DNA of 64,000 bases from Microbacterium sp. BH-3-3-3 (GTDB taxonomy: Bacteria > Actinomycetota > Actinomycetes > Actinomycetales > Microbacteriaceae), in the NCBI RefSeq assembly GCF_007679045.1, contig NZ_VEFS01000003.1:1-64000 (forward strand), in the 5' to 3' direction. Position numbers and translations under genes: made by a program. Under the pieces are notes generated by a model that was given only the letters and a program-made list of their open reading frames with translations, did not search any database and was not told where the DNA came from. Within the stretch, counting starts at the first letter, position 1, and each line of letters begins with the position of its first letter. Positions 37,411 to 50,184 of the stretch are shown one piece after another.

Positions 37411-38957
37411 GGGCGCCTCCAGGTGCGGCCGTCGCGGGCGAGGAGTTCGTCGGCGGATGCCGGCCCCCACGACCCGGGCGAATACTGTTCGAGCGGACCG
37501 CCCTGAGCGGCCCAGAACTCCTCGATGGGATCGAGGATCTTCCAGCTGAGCTCGACCTCCTCGTGACGCGGGAACAGCGGCGGGTCGCCGAGCAGCACGT
37601 CGAGGATGAGGCGCTCATAGGCCTCGGGGCTCGCCTCGGTGAAGGCGTGCCCGTAGCCGAAGTCCATGGTGACGTCGCGCACCTGCGTGCCGTCGCCGGG
37701 GACCTTCGAGCCGAAGCGGATCGTGACGCCCTCGTCGGGCTGCACGCGGATGACCAGGGCGTTCTGACCGAGCTCCTGCGTCTGGCTGTGCGAGAACAGC
37801 TGCTGGGGAGCGCGCTTGAACACCACGGCGACCTCGGTCACGCGTCGTCCGAGCCGCTTTCCGCTGCGCACGTAGAACGGAACGCCCGACCAGCGGCGCG
37901 TGTTGATCTCGAGCTTGATGGCCGCGTACGTCTCGGTGACCGAGTCGGGGTTCATCCCGTCGTCTTCGAGGAAGCCGAGCACCTTCTCTCCGCCCTGCCA
38001 TCCGCCGGCGTACTGCCCGCGGGCGGTGGCCTCGGCGAGGTTCTCGGGCAGGCGCACCGCCGCGAGGACCTTTTCCTTCTCGGCGCGCAGGTCGGCGGCG
38101 TTGAAGCTGATCGGCTCCTCCATCGCGGTCAACGCGAGCAGCTGCAGGAGGTGGTTCTGGATGACGTCGCGCGCCGCACCGATGCCGTCGTAGTACCCGG
38201 CGCGACCGCCCACGCCGATGTCCTCGGCCATGGTGATCTGCACGTGGTCGACGTAGTTGCGGTTCCAGATCGGCTCGTACAGCTCGTTCGCGAAGCGCAG
38301 CGCGAGGATGTTCTGCACCGTCTCTTTGCCGAGGTAGTGGTCGATGCGGAAGATCGAGTCGGCGGGGAACGCGCTCTCGACGACCTCGTTCAACTCGCGA
38401 GCGGATGCCAGGTCGTGACCGAACGGCTTCTCGATGACGACGCGTCGCCAGCCGTTGACGCCGTCGGCCTTGTCGCCCACGAGTCCCGACGCCTTCAGCT
38501 GCGTGGTGACGAGGGGGAAGGCCTTCGGCGGGATCGACAGGTAGTAGGCGTGGTTGCCCATGGTGCCGCGCTCGACGTCGAGCTTGTCGACGGTCTCGCG
38601 CAGGCGCGCGAACGCCTCGGGGTCGTCGAACTCGCCCTGCACGAAGCGGATGCCCTCGAGGAGCTCCTTCCACGTCTCCTCGCGGAACTCCGTGCGCGCG
38701 TGCTGCTTGACCGACTCGTACACGACCTTCGCGAAGTCCTGGTCCTCCCAGTCGCGGCGGGCGAAGCCCACGAGCGCGAAGCCGGGAGGGAGCAGGCCGC
38801 GGTTGGCGAGGTCGTAGACCGCCGGCATGAGCTTCTTGCGCGAGAGGTCGCCGGTGACGCCGAAGATCACGAGGGCGCTGGGCCCGGCGATCCGGTTCAG
38901 TCGGCGATCCTCGGGATCGCGGAGGGGATTGTGACCCGGTGTGATCTCTACGACCAT
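37407..38957 (-). CDS. zwf: Glucose-6-phosphate 1-dehydrogenase
   Basis: 516 residues. Oxidises glucose-6-phosphate and reduces NADP. Coenzyme site FGVTGDLSRKKL, the RIDHYLGKE active-site signature, EKPFGHDLASA. ATG 38957. 2 nt separate it from the pgi stop. Confidence 0.97.
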   Translation of the reverse strand: MVVEITPGHNPLRDPEDRRLNRIAGPSALVIFGVTGDLSRKKLMPAVYDLANRGLLPPGFALVGFARRDWEDQDFAKVVYESVKQHARTEFREETWKELLEGIRFVQGEFDDPEAFARLRETVDKLDVERGTMGNHAYYLSIPPKAFPLVTTQLKASGLVGDKADGVNGWRRVVIEKPFGHDLASARELNEVVESAFPADSIFRIDHYLGKETVQNILALRFANELYEPIWNRNYVDHVQITMAEDIGVGGRAGYYDGIGAARDVIQNHLLQLLALTAMEEPISFNAADLRAEKEKVLAAVRLPENLAEATARGQYAGGWQGGEKVLGFLEDDGMNPDSVTETYAAIKLEINTRRWSGVPFYVRSGKRLGRRVTEVAVVFKRAPQQLFSHSQTQELGQNALVIRVQPDEGVTIRFGSKVPGDGTQVRDVTMDFGYGHAFTEASPEAYERLILDVLLGDPPLFPRHEEVELSWKILDPIEEFWAAQGGPLEQYSPGSWGPASADELLARDGRTWRRP

Positions 38958-38959
38958 GC

Positions 38960-40585
38960 TTACTGTGCCGCCTCGAAGAGTGAGAGGACTTCGACCTGCG
39001 GGTCGGTCAGCGTCAGCGTGACGACGGGACGGCCGTGGCCCTCCGCCAACACGCTCGCGTCGCCCGCGGCCTGTGCCTGGATGAGTTGTCCGAACGTGAA
39101 CGGTCGCCCCGGGATCTCGAGGTCGACGTCGGTGCGTTCGATGATCTGGAGGAACACGCCGTTGGCGGGTCCGCCCTTGTGGTACTGCCCGGTGGAGTGC
39201 AGGAAGCGCGGTCCCCACCCGAAGGTCGTCGGCCGGCCGGAGTCGGCGGCGACGAGTTCGCGCAACCCCGCGAGCTGCGCGAGGTCGAGTCGGTTCACGT
39301 ACGCCTGCACGCTGACGTAGCCGTCTGCGGGCACCGTGCGCCAGAGCGCGTCGAGCACGCCCGCGATGGTGCCGTCGGCGGCCAGGGCCGGGTCGGACAC
39401 GCGCACCTCGACGCCGTCGACGACGAACGCCGGGGCGGTGGGGGCGGGCTGCGCGTCGAGCAGACCGCGCGTCGCCTCCTTCGCCGATTCGACGTCGGGC
39501 TGGTCGAAGGGGTCGATCCCGAGCAGGCGACCGGCGATCGCGGTGGCGTACTCCCACACGACGAACTGCGCACCGAGCGAGCCGCTCACGAGCACCTCGC
39601 CGGTGTGGCGGTCGAACAGGTGGAAGGCGTCCGCGTCGTCGACGAAGCGCACGACCTGCAGGTCGTCGGGCGTCGACTCGAGCTCGGGCGAGACCGGGAG
39701 CAGGACGACGGGCAGGATGCCGGTGCCCTGTTTGCCGGTGGACTCGGCGATCAGCTGCTCGATCCAGTCGGGCAGGCCGATCAGGTGGCTGCCGTCGGTG
39801 ACGAGGCCGAGCTTGTCGCGGCGCAGCTCTCCGCCACCCGCGATGGCCGCGGCCAGCACGAGCGCCGGGTTCTCGGGGGAGTCGATCGCGACCTCGAGCA
39901 GCGTGGCGTCCGCCTCGTCGAGCAGGTCGTCGATGTCGACTCCGGCGAGGCCGGCCGGCACGAGGCCGAAGGCGGTGAGCGCGGAGTAGCGACCGCCGAC
40001 CGTGGGGTCGGCGGTGAAGACGCGGTAGCCGTCGGCGCGAGCCGACTGCTCGAGCGGCGAACCGGGGTCGGTGACCACGACGATGCGCTGCACCGGGTCG
40101 ATGCCGAGGTCGCGGAAGGCGGCCTCGAACGCACGCTTCGCGGAGTCGGTCTCGATGGTCGAGCCCGACTTGCTCGACACGACGAGCACGGTCTTCTCGA
40201 GCCCGCCGGACTCGGCATCGCCGTCGATCGCGGCGAGCACCTGGCCCGGAGCGGTCGAGTCGAGGATGACGAGCGGCACACCGGCCGACTGCGCGATGAC
40301 CTCGGGGGCGAGCGAGGATCCGCCCATGCCCGCCAGCACGACGCGGGTCACGCCCTGCGCGACGAGCTCGTCGCGCAGGGCCGTGATCTCGGGCACGAGG
40401 GGGCGCGAGACGGTGACCGCCCGCACCCACCCCAACCGACGCGACGCCTCGTCTTCGGCGGCCGTGCCCCACAGCGTGGGGTCGGACGCCGTGATCCCCG
40501 ACGCGATGAGCGAGCCGGTGAGTCCCGGCAGCTCGGCGTCGACGACCGACTTGACGTGGCCGGTGACCTTGACGGCGAAGCTCAC
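38960..40585 (-). CDS. pgi: Glucose-6-phosphate isomerase
   Basis: 541 residues. Interconverts glucose- and fructose-6-phosphate through two SIS-type domains. Motifs [29 protein letters not shown] and [14 protein letters not shown]. It belongs to the actinobacterial short-motif subgroup rather than the E. coli type. GTG 40585 overlaps the tal stop (GTGA). Its presence inside a tkt-tal-zwf-opcA-pgl operon joins the two hexose-phosphate routes at one promoter. Confidence 0.9.
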   Translation of the reverse strand: MSFAVKVTGHVKSVVDAELPGLTGSLIASGITASDPTLWGTAAEDEASRRLGWVRAVTVSRPLVPEITALRDELVAQGVTRVVLAGMGGSSLAPEVIAQSAGVPLVILDSTAPGQVLAAIDGDAESGGLEKTVLVVSSKSGSTIETDSAKRAFEAAFRDLGIDPVQRIVVVTDPGSPLEQSARADGYRVFTADPTVGGRYSALTAFGLVPAGLAGVDIDDLLDEADATLLEVAIDSPENPALVLAAAIAGGGELRRDKLGLVTDGSHLIGLPDWIEQLIAESTGKQGTGILPVVLLPVSPELESTPDDLQVVRFVDDADAFHLFDRHTGEVLVSGSLGAQFVVWEYATAIAGRLLGIDPFDQPDVESAKEATRGLLDAQPAPTAPAFVVDGVEVRVSDPALAADGTIAGVLDALWRTVPADGYVSVQAYVNRLDLAQLAGLRELVAADSGRPTTFGWGPRFLHSTGQYHKGGPANGVFLQIIERTDVDLEIPGRPFTFGQLIQAQAAGDASVLAEGHGRPVVTLTLTDPQVEVLSLFEAAQ

Positions 40586-41703
40586 TTCGCGGCCTGGGCG
40601 CTTCCGGCCTGCAGAGCGGTCTTGACGGTGTCCTGCAGCTCGTGCCACGAGGCGATGAACTTCTCGACACCCTCGTCTTCGAGCACCTGCGTCGCGTCGG
40701 CGACGTCGACGCCGGCCGCGGCCAGGCGGTCGAACACGTCGTGCGCGTCGGCGTAGGCACCGGTCACGGTGTCGCCCTCGATCACGCCATGGTCGAAGGT
40801 GGCCTCGAGCGTCTTCTCCGGCATCGTGTTCACGGTGCCGGGGGCGACGAGCTCGGTGACGTAGAGCGTGTCGGGCAGCGCCGGGTCTTTGACGCCGGTC
40901 GAGGCCCAGAGCGGACGCTGCACCGTGGCGCCGGCATCCAGCAACTTCTTGGCGCGGTCTTCCGAGAACTTCTTCTCGTACAGCTCGTACGCCAGGCGCG
41001 CGTTGGCGATGCCGGCCTTGCCCTTGAGCGCGGCTGCTTCGTCGGTGCCGATGGCGGCCAGACGCTTGTCGATCTCGGTGTCGACGCGCGACACGAAGAA
41101 CGACGCCACCGACTGCAGGGTCGAGATGTCGTGGCCGGCGGCCTGCGCCTTCTCGACACCGGCGAGGTAGGCGTCGATGACCTCTTCGTAGCGCTCGAGG
41201 CTGAAGATGAGCGTGACGTTGACCGAGATGCCGGCGCCGACGACCTCGGTGATGGCGGGCAGGCCCGCCTTGGTCGCGGGGATCTTGATCAGCACGTTCT
41301 TGCGGTCGACGCGGGCCGAGAGGTCCTTCGCCTGCGCGACGGTGCCCTCGGTGTCGTGGGCGAGGTCGGGGGAGACCTCGATCGACACGCGACCGTCGAC
41401 GCCGTTGGTTGCGTCGAAGACCGGGGTGAAGATGTCGCACGCGTCGCGCACGTCGTCGGTGGTGATCGAGAAGATCGCCTCGTCGACGCTGGCGTCGGCG
41501 GCCGCGAGCTCCTTGACCTGACCCTCGTACGCCTCGCCCTTCGAGAGGGCGCCGGCGAAGATGGTCGGGTTCGTGGTGACACCCGAGACGTTGCGCGACT
41601 GGATGAGCTCGGCGAGGTTGCCGGACTGGATGCGCTGACGCGACAGGTCGTCGAGCCAGATGCTGACGCCCTGGGCGGCGAGGTCGGCGGTGGGAGTGCT
41701 CAT
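40582..41703 (-). CDS. tal: Transaldolase
   Basis: 373 residues. Transfers dihydroxyacetone units between sugar phosphates. [10 protein letters not shown] near residue 40, Schiff-base Lys in [15 protein letters not shown], and [12 protein letters not shown]; the long form typical of actinobacteria. ATG 41703 with AGGAGA upstream. Confidence 0.96.
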   Translation of the reverse strand: MSTPTADLAAQGVSIWLDDLSRQRIQSGNLAELIQSRNVSGVTTNPTIFAGALSKGEAYEGQVKELAAADASVDEAIFSITTDDVRDACDIFTPVFDATNGVDGRVSIEVSPDLAHDTEGTVAQAKDLSARVDRKNVLIKIPATKAGLPAITEVVGAGISVNVTLIFSLERYEEVIDAYLAGVEKAQAAGHDISTLQSVASFFVSRVDTEIDKRLAAIGTDEAAALKGKAGIANARLAYELYEKKFSEDRAKKLLDAGATVQRPLWASTGVKDPALPDTLYVTELVAPGTVNTMPEKTLEATFDHGVIEGDTVTGAYADAHDVFDRLAAAGVDVADATQVLEDEGVEKFIASWHELQDTVKTALQAGSAQAAK

Positions 41704-41722
41704 GATTCTGGTTCTCCTCTGA

Positions 41723-43822
<2,100 letters not shown>

Positions 43823-44010
43823 CAGGGTCGCCTTTCTCGATACTGCGCCCGGTTCACGATCCGACGTCGCGCTCACCACCGTAGGAGTGGGAGTGGGGTG
43901 GGGTGTCGGCGCGGGGCGCGCGTTCACTGGCCAGCATAGCGAGATCGCCCGTCGCGGTTGCCGTCTGTGACGGGGGTCGACAGGCGGCCGGACCTGTGGT
44001 GGGGATGGCT

Positions 44011-44016
44011 TAGAAT
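44011..44016 (+). promoter_or_regulatory. -10 of ctaB
   Basis: TAGAAT lies 36 nt before the ctaB ATG. The same hexamer occurs at 47026-47031 upstream of the suf genes. Confidence 0.5.
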
Positions 44017-44051
44017 CATTGAGGTTCTATACGCGCTTACCCCGGGGGACG

Positions 44052-44978
44052 ATGGACATCTCGACGACGTCGCACGTCATTGCGACGACCGATCGCCGCT
44101 CCGTCGGACGCACTCTCCGGGCCTACGTCGCTCTGACGAAGCCCCGCGTCCTCGAGCTTCTGCTGGTCACCACCGTGCCGGTGATGATCCTCGCGCAGCA
44201 GGGTTTGCCCAACCTGTGGCTCATCTTCGCCACGGTCATCGGCGGCTCCCTCAGTGCGGGCTCGGCCGCGGCGTTCAACATGTACCTCGACCGCGACATC
44301 GACGCGCACATGCAGCGCACGGTCAACCGCCCCCTCGTCACGGGCGAGGTCTCGCCGCGCGGCGCGCTGACGTTCGCGTGGACGCTCGCGGCGGTCTCGA
44401 CGATCTGGTTGTGGGCCTTCACCAACCTGCTCGCCGCCGCCCTGTCGGCGACCGCGATCTTCTTCTACGTCGTGATCTACACGATGATCCTCAAGCGCCG
44501 CACCGAGCAGAACATCGTGTGGGGCGGCATCGCGGGCTGCTTCCCGGTGCTGATCGGCTGGTCGGCGGTCACCGGTTCACTGTCGCTCGTGCCGTTCATC
44601 CTGTTCGCGCTGGTGTTCCTGTGGACGCCGCCGCACTACTGGCCGCTGTCGATGAAGTACGCGGCCCAGTATGACGAGGTCGACGTGCCGATGCTCGGCG
44701 CCACGCGCAGCGGCTCGCAGGTCGGCCTGCAGGTCATCCTGTACGCGTGGGCGACTGTCGCGTGCTCGCTGCTGCTCATCCCCGTCGCGCCGATGGGCCT
44801 GGTGTACACCGTCTCGGCCCTCGTCTTCGGCGGCTGGTTCATCTACGAGTCGCACCGCCTCTACTCCCGCGCCGTGCGCGGGGGCGAGCCGCGGCCGATG
44901 CGCGTGTTCCACGCCTCGATCACCTACCTGACGCTGCTGTTCGTGGCCATCGCGGTCGACCCGCTGCTGCCCTTCTGA
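44052..44978 (+). CDS. ctaB: Protoheme IX farnesyltransferase (heme O synthase)
   Basis: 308 residues, about nine membrane helices. UbiA family prenyltransferase that farnesylates heme b to heme O for cytochrome oxidase. Asp-rich sites [12 protein letters not shown] and YDEVDVPML, with [12 protein letters not shown] between. ATG 44052 follows GGGGGAC; the upstream in-frame extension is poor. ctaA, the next enzyme in heme A synthesis, lies 1 kb away on the other strand. Confidence 0.95.
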   Translation: MDISTTSHVIATTDRRSVGRTLRAYVALTKPRVLELLLVTTVPVMILAQQGLPNLWLIFATVIGGSLSAGSAAAFNMYLDRDIDAHMQRTVNRPLVTGEVSPRGALTFAWTLAAVSTIWLWAFTNLLAAALSATAIFFYVVIYTMILKRRTEQNIVWGGIAGCFPVLIGWSAVTGSLSLVPFILFALVFLWTPPHYWPLSMKYAAQYDEVDVPMLGATRSGSQVGLQVILYAWATVACSLLLIPVAPMGLVYTVSALVFGGWFIYESHRLYSRAVRGGEPRPMRVFHASITYLTLLFVAIAVDPLLPF

Positions 44979-44990
44979 TCCGTCCCGTCG

Positions 44991-45018
44991 ACGCCCGTCC
45001 CGTTCGCGGGGCGGGCGT
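44991..45018 (+). terminator. Terminator of ctaB
   Basis: A 12-bp stem with one G-T pair and a TTCG tetraloop (44991-45002 with 45007-45018), 13 nt after the stop, followed by TCGCGTTT. Confidence 0.75.
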
Positions 45019-45026
45019 TCGCGTTT

Positions 45027-45103
45027 CCGGATGCCGTGAGCTCGAGGGGCCGCGAGGCGTGGCCCGGCTCCGCAGTGTGCGTGACCCGACTCCGCGGCAT
45101 CCG
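45027..45103. repeat. GGATGCCG-bracketed intergenic element
   Basis: CCGGATGCCGTGAGCTC at 45027 and TCCGCGGCATCCGCCCC ending ~45107 are nearly identical to the ends of the whiA-sodA element (19760-19820) but enclose different DNA. The facing GGATGCCG/CGGCATCC arms form an inverted repeat. Confidence 0.65.
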
Positions 45104-45166
45104 CCCCTTGGACCTGCTCCACCCGCCCGCCCGCCCGCGCCGCTCGCCCTGAGCCCCGCCCACGCG

Positions 45167-45205
45167 CGAGAACGCCCGCCCCCAGGAGGGGAGCGGGCGT
45201 TCTCG
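45167..45205 (-). terminator. Terminator of the 45.2-45.7 kb membrane protein gene
   Basis: A perfect 13-bp stem (45167-45179 with 45193-45205) lies 12 nt beyond the stop of the minus-strand gene. It may also stop transcripts from ctaB. Confidence 0.75.
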
Positions 45206-45216
45206 GTCTCGCGGGA

Positions 45217-45708
45217 TCAGCGACGCGCGGCGTCGTCTCCCGTGTCGAGCTTGGGGGCGTCGTGGTTCGCTGCGGCGGCGGCCTGCGGGGGAGCGGTCGC
45301 GGTCGAGGGGGTCTCGATGTCGGCGTCCTCCACCGCGAGGGGGGTGGCGGTGGTGGCCGGGGCGAACGGAGCGACGGGGGCAGCGCTCTCGGCGACGGTC
45401 TCGTCGTCGCTGTTCCAGTCGATGGTCTCGATTGCGACGTCGGGGCGACGGGTCAGCGTTGCGGCAGCACCGAGCGCCAGCGCCAGAGCGATGCCGATCG
45501 CGCCGGCGCCGAGCACCGCGGCGCCCACGACGACCCACGACTGGCCGACGTAGACCTGCACGACCGTGGCGTTGGGATCGTTGAGCACCTGCTCCATCGC
45601 GTCGATCCCGTTCAGGACGATCGCGAGTCCGCCGGCGACGGCGGCCAGGGATGCGACGACGAGCACCCAGAACGGGATGCTGGTCACCAAGCGGGGACGG
45701 GTCTTCAT
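45217..45708 (-). CDS. Small two-helix membrane protein, unknown
   Basis: 163 residues. Two hydrophobic helices (about residues 10-32 and 58-80) joined by a short extracytoplasmic loop, then a long Ala/Pro/Thr-rich acidic tail with no repeats. AAGGAG site before ATG 45708. Not recognised. It lies between heme O and heme A synthesis genes but no functional link is visible. Confidence 0.65.
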   Translation of the reverse strand: MKTRPRLVTSIPFWVLVVASLAAVAGGLAIVLNGIDAMEQVLNDPNATVVQVYVGQSWVVVGAAVLGAGAIGIALALALGAAATLTRRPDVAIETIDWNSDDETVAESAAPVAPFAPATTATPLAVEDADIETPSTATAPPQAAAAANHDAPKLDTGDDAARR

Positions 45709-45945
45709 GGGGAGTACTCCTTGTCGTTCCGACAGGGGGTGTCGGGTACGGGTCCCGAAGCGGGGGACGACGGGACGGCGGACACCGAAGTGCCACGGTC
45801 AACCATGACCCACCCGTCGGTGCGCGAGATAGGGGTCGCCGATGAATGGCCTATGAGCGTATAAGGGTCGGTGCGCCCGGGTAACGTTTCGCGATGGGCC
45901 GGGTTCCCGGCATCCGGAACGCCCCGCCCGTGCGGTTCGAGAGCG

Positions 45946-46947
45946 TCAGCTGCGGGCGGATGCCGTGGAGCGACGCGCGGCGGGCGCCTCGACGACGGCG
46001 GGGCGCTTCAGGCGCAGTACGACGACGGTCATCGTCGCGGCGGCGAGGGCCGCGAGCACCATGTGGGTGCCCACGGCGATCTCGGGCAGGCCGTTGCGGG
46101 CCTGGTACAGCCCGACGGCGATCTGCACGAGCTCGACGGCCAGCAGCGCGACGGCCCAGCGGCGGACGTCGAGGCGCAGGCGCCAGGCGAGCACGACGAT
46201 CGCGAGCGTCAGCACGAACAGGGCGTATCCGGGCCACGAGTGCACGTGCTCGAGCACCTCGGCGTCGAAGCCGTTGCGGCCCGCGGCGGCGTCTCCGGAG
46301 TGGGGGCCGGCGCCGGTGGTGAGCACGCCGAACACGATCGTGAGGGCGAGCACGCCGGTGGCGGCGTGCACGAGGGCGGCGAAGCCGCGCGGCACGGCGA
46401 GGGCGCGGGGGCCGGCCGGCTGGTTCATGAAGACGAGGAATGCCGCGCACACCGCCACGATCGACACCGAGGCGATGTAGTGGAAGCCGACGATGAAGGG
46501 GTTCAGGCCGGTGAGCACCGTGATGCCGCCCACGACCGCCTGCGCGACGATCCCGACGAGCACGATGAGCGAGAGCACGAACAGCACCCGGCGCTCGTGA
46601 CGCATGCGCCACACCAGCACGACGACGGCGAGGGCCAGGATGCCGACGAGCCCGGTCAGGGTGCGGTTGCCGAACTCGATGATGCCGTGGATGCCCATCT
46701 CGGGGGTGTTGACGAGGGAGTCGGGGGTGCAGCGCGGCCACGTGGGGCAGCCCAGGCCCGACCCCGTCAGACGCACCGCGCCGCCGGTGCCGATGATGAG
46801 CACCTCGGCCACGAACGACAGCCACGCGAAGACGCGCACGCGGGCGTCGACTTCGGTCGGCAGCCACGCGACGAAGCGGCGCAGAGGGGCCGGCACGCGG
46901 GACGCGGCGGCGTCGGTCGAAGCGGTGGGGGACGAGGCGGAGGGCAT
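45946..46947 (-). CDS. ctaA: Heme A synthase
   Basis: 333 residues, eight membrane helices. Converts heme O to heme A. Cys pair GLGCPTWPRCTP in the first loop and heme-ligand histidines in HGIIEFGNR, HYIASVS, HAATGVLAL and GTHMVLAAL. ATG 46947. Divergent from the suf operon; with ctaB and SURF1 in the window it points to an aa3-type cytochrome c oxidase. Confidence 0.93.
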   Translation of the reverse strand: MPSASSPTASTDAAASRVPAPLRRFVAWLPTEVDARVRVFAWLSFVAEVLIIGTGGAVRLTGSGLGCPTWPRCTPDSLVNTPEMGIHGIIEFGNRTLTGLVGILALAVVVLVWRMRHERRVLFVLSLIVLVGIVAQAVVGGITVLTGLNPFIVGFHYIASVSIVAVCAAFLVFMNQPAGPRALAVPRGFAALVHAATGVLALTIVFGVLTTGAGPHSGDAAAGRNGFDAEVLEHVHSWPGYALFVLTLAIVVLAWRLRLDVRRWAVALLAVELVQIAVGLYQARNGLPEIAVGTHMVLAALAAATMTVVVLRLKRPAVVEAPAARRSTASARS

Positions 46948-47025
46948 GCGTACGGCTTCCTGGCGTCGAAGTGCTCCGGGCCGTCGGGAGAGCGGGGGTG
47001 CCATGCCGGGAGCGGGTGTTGCCTG

Positions 47026-47031
47026 TAGAAT
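47026..47031 (+). promoter_or_regulatory. Candidate -10 for the suf operon
   Basis: TAGAAT lies 166 nt before sufB, in the spacer shared with divergent ctaA. The long leader would contain the hairpin at 47117-47152. Confidence 0.4.
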
Positions 47032-47116
47032 CGAAGGGTCCGGGTGCAGCGCTCGCGCGAACCGCACCCACGACAGTCTAGGCGCGCAGCCAGCGCCTTC
47101 GAGCGGGCCCACCAGC

Positions 47117-47152
47117 GACATTCCTGGGACTTCGACCGGAGTCCGGAATGTC
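47117..47152 (+). promoter_or_regulatory. Long hairpin in the suf leader
   Basis: GACATTCC (47117-47124) pairs with GGAATGTC (47145-47152) and GGACT with AGTCC inside it, leaving an 8-nt loop and a 2-nt bulge. It sits 45 nt before sufB. It could be a protein operator or an RNA element; it does not match the published SufR motif of mycobacteria. Confidence 0.5.
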
Positions 47153-47196
47153 GGGGCGGATGACACCGTTGTGGCCCGAGAAGGAGAGTGATCACC

Positions 47197-48615
47197 ATGT
47201 CCGATGTCCTCATCGACCGACCAGAGCTCGAAAGCCTGGGGCAATACGAGTTCGGCTGGCACGACACCGACGCGGCGGGTGCCCTCGCCCAGCGCGGCAT
47301 CAACGAAGACGTCGTGCGCGGCATCTCGGCCCTGAAGTCCGAGCCCGAATGGATGCTCAAGACGCGTCTCAAGGGCTACCAGCTCTTCGGCAAGAAGCCC
47401 ATGCCCACGTGGGGTGCCGATCTGTCGGAGATCGACTTCGACAACATCAAGTACTTCGTGCGCTCGACCGAGAAGCAGGCGCAGACCTGGGAAGACCTCC
47501 CGGAAGAGATCCGCAACACCTACGAGAAGCTGGGCATCCCCGAGGCCGAGCGCCAGCGCCTCGTCGCCGGCGTCGCCGCGCAGTACGAGTCCGAGGTGGT
47601 CTACCACCAGATCCGCGAAGACCTCGAGCAGCAGGGTGTCATCTTCATGGACACCGACACCGCTCTGCGCGAGCACCCCGAGTTCTTCGAGGAGTACTTC
47701 GGCACCGTCATCCCCGCCGGTGACAACAAGTTCGCGGCGCTGAACACGGCCGTCTGGTCGGGCGGCTCGTTCGTCTACGTCCCCAAGGGCGTGCACGTCG
47801 AGATCCCGCTGCAGGCGTACTTCCGCATCAACACCGAGAACATGGGTCAGTTCGAGCGGACGCTGATCATCGCCGACGAGGACAGCTACGTCCACTACAT
47901 CGAAGGCTGCACCGCTCCGATCTACAAGAGCGACTCGCTGCACTCGGCCGTGGTCGAGATCATCGTGAAGAAGAACGCCCGCGTTCGCTACACGACGATC
48001 CAGAACTGGTCGAACAACGTGTACAACCTCGTCACCAAGCGTGCCGTCGCCCACGAGGGCGCGACCATGGAATGGGTCGACGGCAACATCGGCTCCAAGG
48101 TGACGATGAAGTACCCCTCCATCTACCTGATGGGCGAGCACGCCAAGGGCGAGACCCTCTCGGTGGCCTTCGCCGGTCCCGGTCAGCACCAGGACGCCGG
48201 CGCGAAGATGATCCACATGGCGCCGTACACGCAGTCGTCGATCGTCTCGAAGTCGATCGCCCGCGGTGGCGGTCGTGCCGGATACCGAGGCGAGGTGCGG
48301 GTGGACGCCAACGCGCACCACTCCGCCAACACCGTGCGCTGCGATGCGCTGCTGGTCGACTCGATCTCGCGCAGCGACACGTACCCCGCGATCGACATCC
48401 GCGTCGATGACGTGCAGCTCGGTCACGAGGCCACGGTCTCGAAGGTCAGCGAAGAGCAGCTGTTCTACCTGCAGTCGCGCGGCATGCCCGAAGACGAGGC
48501 CATGGCCATGATCGTTCGCGGGTTCATCGAGCCCATCGCGCGGGAGCTCCCCATGGAGTACGCGCTCGAACTCAACAAGCTCATCGAAATGGGCATGGAA
48601 GGATCCGTAGGCTAA
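47197..48615 (+). CDS. sufB: Fe-S cluster assembly scaffold subunit SufB
   Basis: 472 residues. Beta-helix scaffold on which Fe-S clusters are built with SufC and SufD. Motifs [34 protein letters not shown] (scaffold Cys), and the C-terminal [18 protein letters not shown] 47197 at good distance from GAAGGAG; GTG 47188 is too close to it. First gene of sufB-sufD-Rieske-sufC-sufT. The usual upstream repressor gene sufR is absent. Confidence 0.96.
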   Translation: MSDVLIDRPELESLGQYEFGWHDTDAAGALAQRGINEDVVRGISALKSEPEWMLKTRLKGYQLFGKKPMPTWGADLSEIDFDNIKYFVRSTEKQAQTWEDLPEEIRNTYEKLGIPEAERQRLVAGVAAQYESEVVYHQIREDLEQQGVIFMDTDTALREHPEFFEEYFGTVIPAGDNKFAALNTAVWSGGSFVYVPKGVHVEIPLQAYFRINTENMGQFERTLIIADEDSYVHYIEGCTAPIYKSDSLHSAVVEIIVKKNARVRYTTIQNWSNNVYNLVTKRAVAHEGATMEWVDGNIGSKVTMKYPSIYLMGEHAKGETLSVAFAGPGQHQDAGAKMIHMAPYTQSSIVSKSIARGGGRAGYRGEVRVDANAHHSANTVRCDALLVDSISRSDTYPAIDIRVDDVQLGHEATVSKVSEEQLFYLQSRGMPEDEAMAMIVRGFIEPIARELPMEYALELNKLIEMGMEGSVG

Positions 48616-49806
48616 ATGACGACTGCGACCGAAACTCCCGCAGCCGCCGAGGGTCACATCGACCCGGCAGCCCTCGTGGCATCCGTCGTTCCGGTGCAGA
48701 CGCGCTCGGAGCGTCTGACCTCGTTCGACCCGGCCGACTTCGGCACCCCCACGGGGCGCGAGGTCAACTGGAAGCTCAGCCCGATCGCGCGCCTGGCTCC
48801 GCTGTTCGTCGACGAGGCCGGCCCCACCGGCGTCATCACCGTCGACGTGCAGGCGCCGGATGCCGTGGAGCAGCTGCGCCTCGCGGCCGGCGACGCGCCG
48901 CGCGGTGAGCACTTCCGCCCCGAAGACCTGCCCGCGGCCCTCGCCTGGACCCACGAGACCGAGGCTCCGCTGCTGCGGATCCCCGCGAGCGTCGAGCTCG
49001 ACGAGCCCGTCGTGGTGCGCCTGACCGGCACGGGCGGCCTCGCGCACGCCCACGTCGTGATCGACGCGCAGCCCAATTCGCGCGGCACCGTGGTGCTGCG
49101 TCACGAGGGCACGGCCGACCACGCCCAGAACGTCGAGATCATCGTGCGCGACGGTGCCGACCTCACGGTCGTGTCGGTGCAGCGCTGGAACGACGATGCC
49201 GTGCACGCGGCATCGCACCAGGCCCGCGTCGACCGCGACGCCAAGCTCACGCACGTCGTGGTGAGCTTCGGCGGCGGCGTCGTGCGCGTGAACCCGTCGG
49301 TCGAGCTCTCGGGCCCCGGCGCCGAGGGGCGTCTGTACGGCCTGTCGTTCGCCGACGCCGGTCAGCACCTCGAGTCGCAGGTCTACCTGCACCACAAGGG
49401 TCCGCACACCGTCGGCGACGTGCTCTACAAGGGTGCGCTGCAGGGCCAGAGCGCGCGCAGCGTCTGGATCGGCGACGTGCTCATCGGACCGGATGCCACG
49501 GGCACCGACTCGTACGAGGCCAACCGCAACCTCGTGCTCACCGACGGCGCCCGCGCCGACTCGATCCCGAACCTCGAGATCGAGACCGGCGACATCCAGG
49601 GCGCCGGCCACGCCAGCGCCACGGGTCGCTTCGACGACGAGCAGCTGTTCTACCTGCAGGCTCGAGGCATCACCGAAGACGAGGCCCGTCGCCTCGTCGT
49701 GCTCGGCTTCCTCACCGAAATCGTGCAGCGCATCGGCATCCCCGAGCTCGAGACCGAGCTCATCGAGGCCATCGAGCACGAGCTGGCCGAAGGGGCCGCC
49801 GCGTGA
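48616..49806 (+). CDS. sufD: Fe-S cluster assembly protein SufD
   Basis: 396 residues. Partner of SufB in the SufBC2D complex. C-terminal half has the SufBD beta-helix motifs HHKGPHTVGDVLYKGAL, DSIPNLEIE and EDEARRLVVLGFLTEIV. ATG directly abuts the sufB stop. Confidence 0.95.
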   Translation: MTTATETPAAAEGHIDPAALVASVVPVQTRSERLTSFDPADFGTPTGREVNWKLSPIARLAPLFVDEAGPTGVITVDVQAPDAVEQLRLAAGDAPRGEHFRPEDLPAALAWTHETEAPLLRIPASVELDEPVVVRLTGTGGLAHAHVVIDAQPNSRGTVVLRHEGTADHAQNVEIIVRDGADLTVVSVQRWNDDAVHAASHQARVDRDAKLTHVVVSFGGGVVRVNPSVELSGPGAEGRLYGLSFADAGQHLESQVYLHHKGPHTVGDVLYKGALQGQSARSVWIGDVLIGPDATGTDSYEANRNLVLTDGARADSIPNLEIETGDIQGAGHASATGRFDDEQLFYLQARGITEDEARRLVVLGFLTEIVQRIGIPELETELIEAIEHELAEGAAA

Positions 49807-50132
49807 GCGCCTCGCGCGCCTGCGCCCTGAGTGAGCTCGTGCAGGACGAAGCCCGCCGCGTCGAGATCGACGGCGTCGCCATGGCCGTCGTGCTCGACGG
49901 CAACGGCGAGGTCCACGCGATTGGCGACGTCTGCACCCACGGCGACATCTCGCTGTCGGACGGCTTCGTCGAGGGCGAGACGCTGGAGTGCTGGGCGCAC
50001 GGCTCGGCGTTCTCGCTGAAGACCGGTCGCCCCCTGAACCTCCCGGCCTACGAGCCGGTCCCCGTGTACGAGGTCGTGATCGACGGAGACGACGTGCTCA
50101 TCGATCCCGCCGTCACCAAGGCGACGGCCTGA
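49803..50132 (+). CDS. Rieske-type [2Fe-2S] ferredoxin
   Basis: 109 residues. Cluster motifs CTHGD and CWAHGSAF give the Cys-x-His and Cys-x2-His ligands. It is close to non-heme oxygenase ferredoxin subunits but in actinobacteria is a regular member of suf operons, where its role may be electron supply or cluster handling (inference). GTG 49803 overlaps the sufD stop. Confidence 0.9.
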   Translation: MSASRACALSELVQDEARRVEIDGVAMAVVLDGNGEVHAIGDVCTHGDISLSDGFVEGETLECWAHGSAFSLKTGRPLNLPAYEPVPVYEVVIDGDDVLIDPAVTKATA

Positions 50133-50184
50133 GCGCCGCTCACGACAACGCCCACGACCTGAAGACTTACGAGTAAGGAACACC

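Noticed and set aside
43888..43915. G-quadruplex near the tkt promoter
   Set aside because: Only three runs of three or more G were counted in the stretch; a fourth run is missing.
46948..49779. Upstream extension of the ctaA frame across sufB and sufD (1277 codons in total)
   Set aside because: Only the last 333 codons match heme A synthase and start at a good ATG; the rest is antisense to sufB/sufD.
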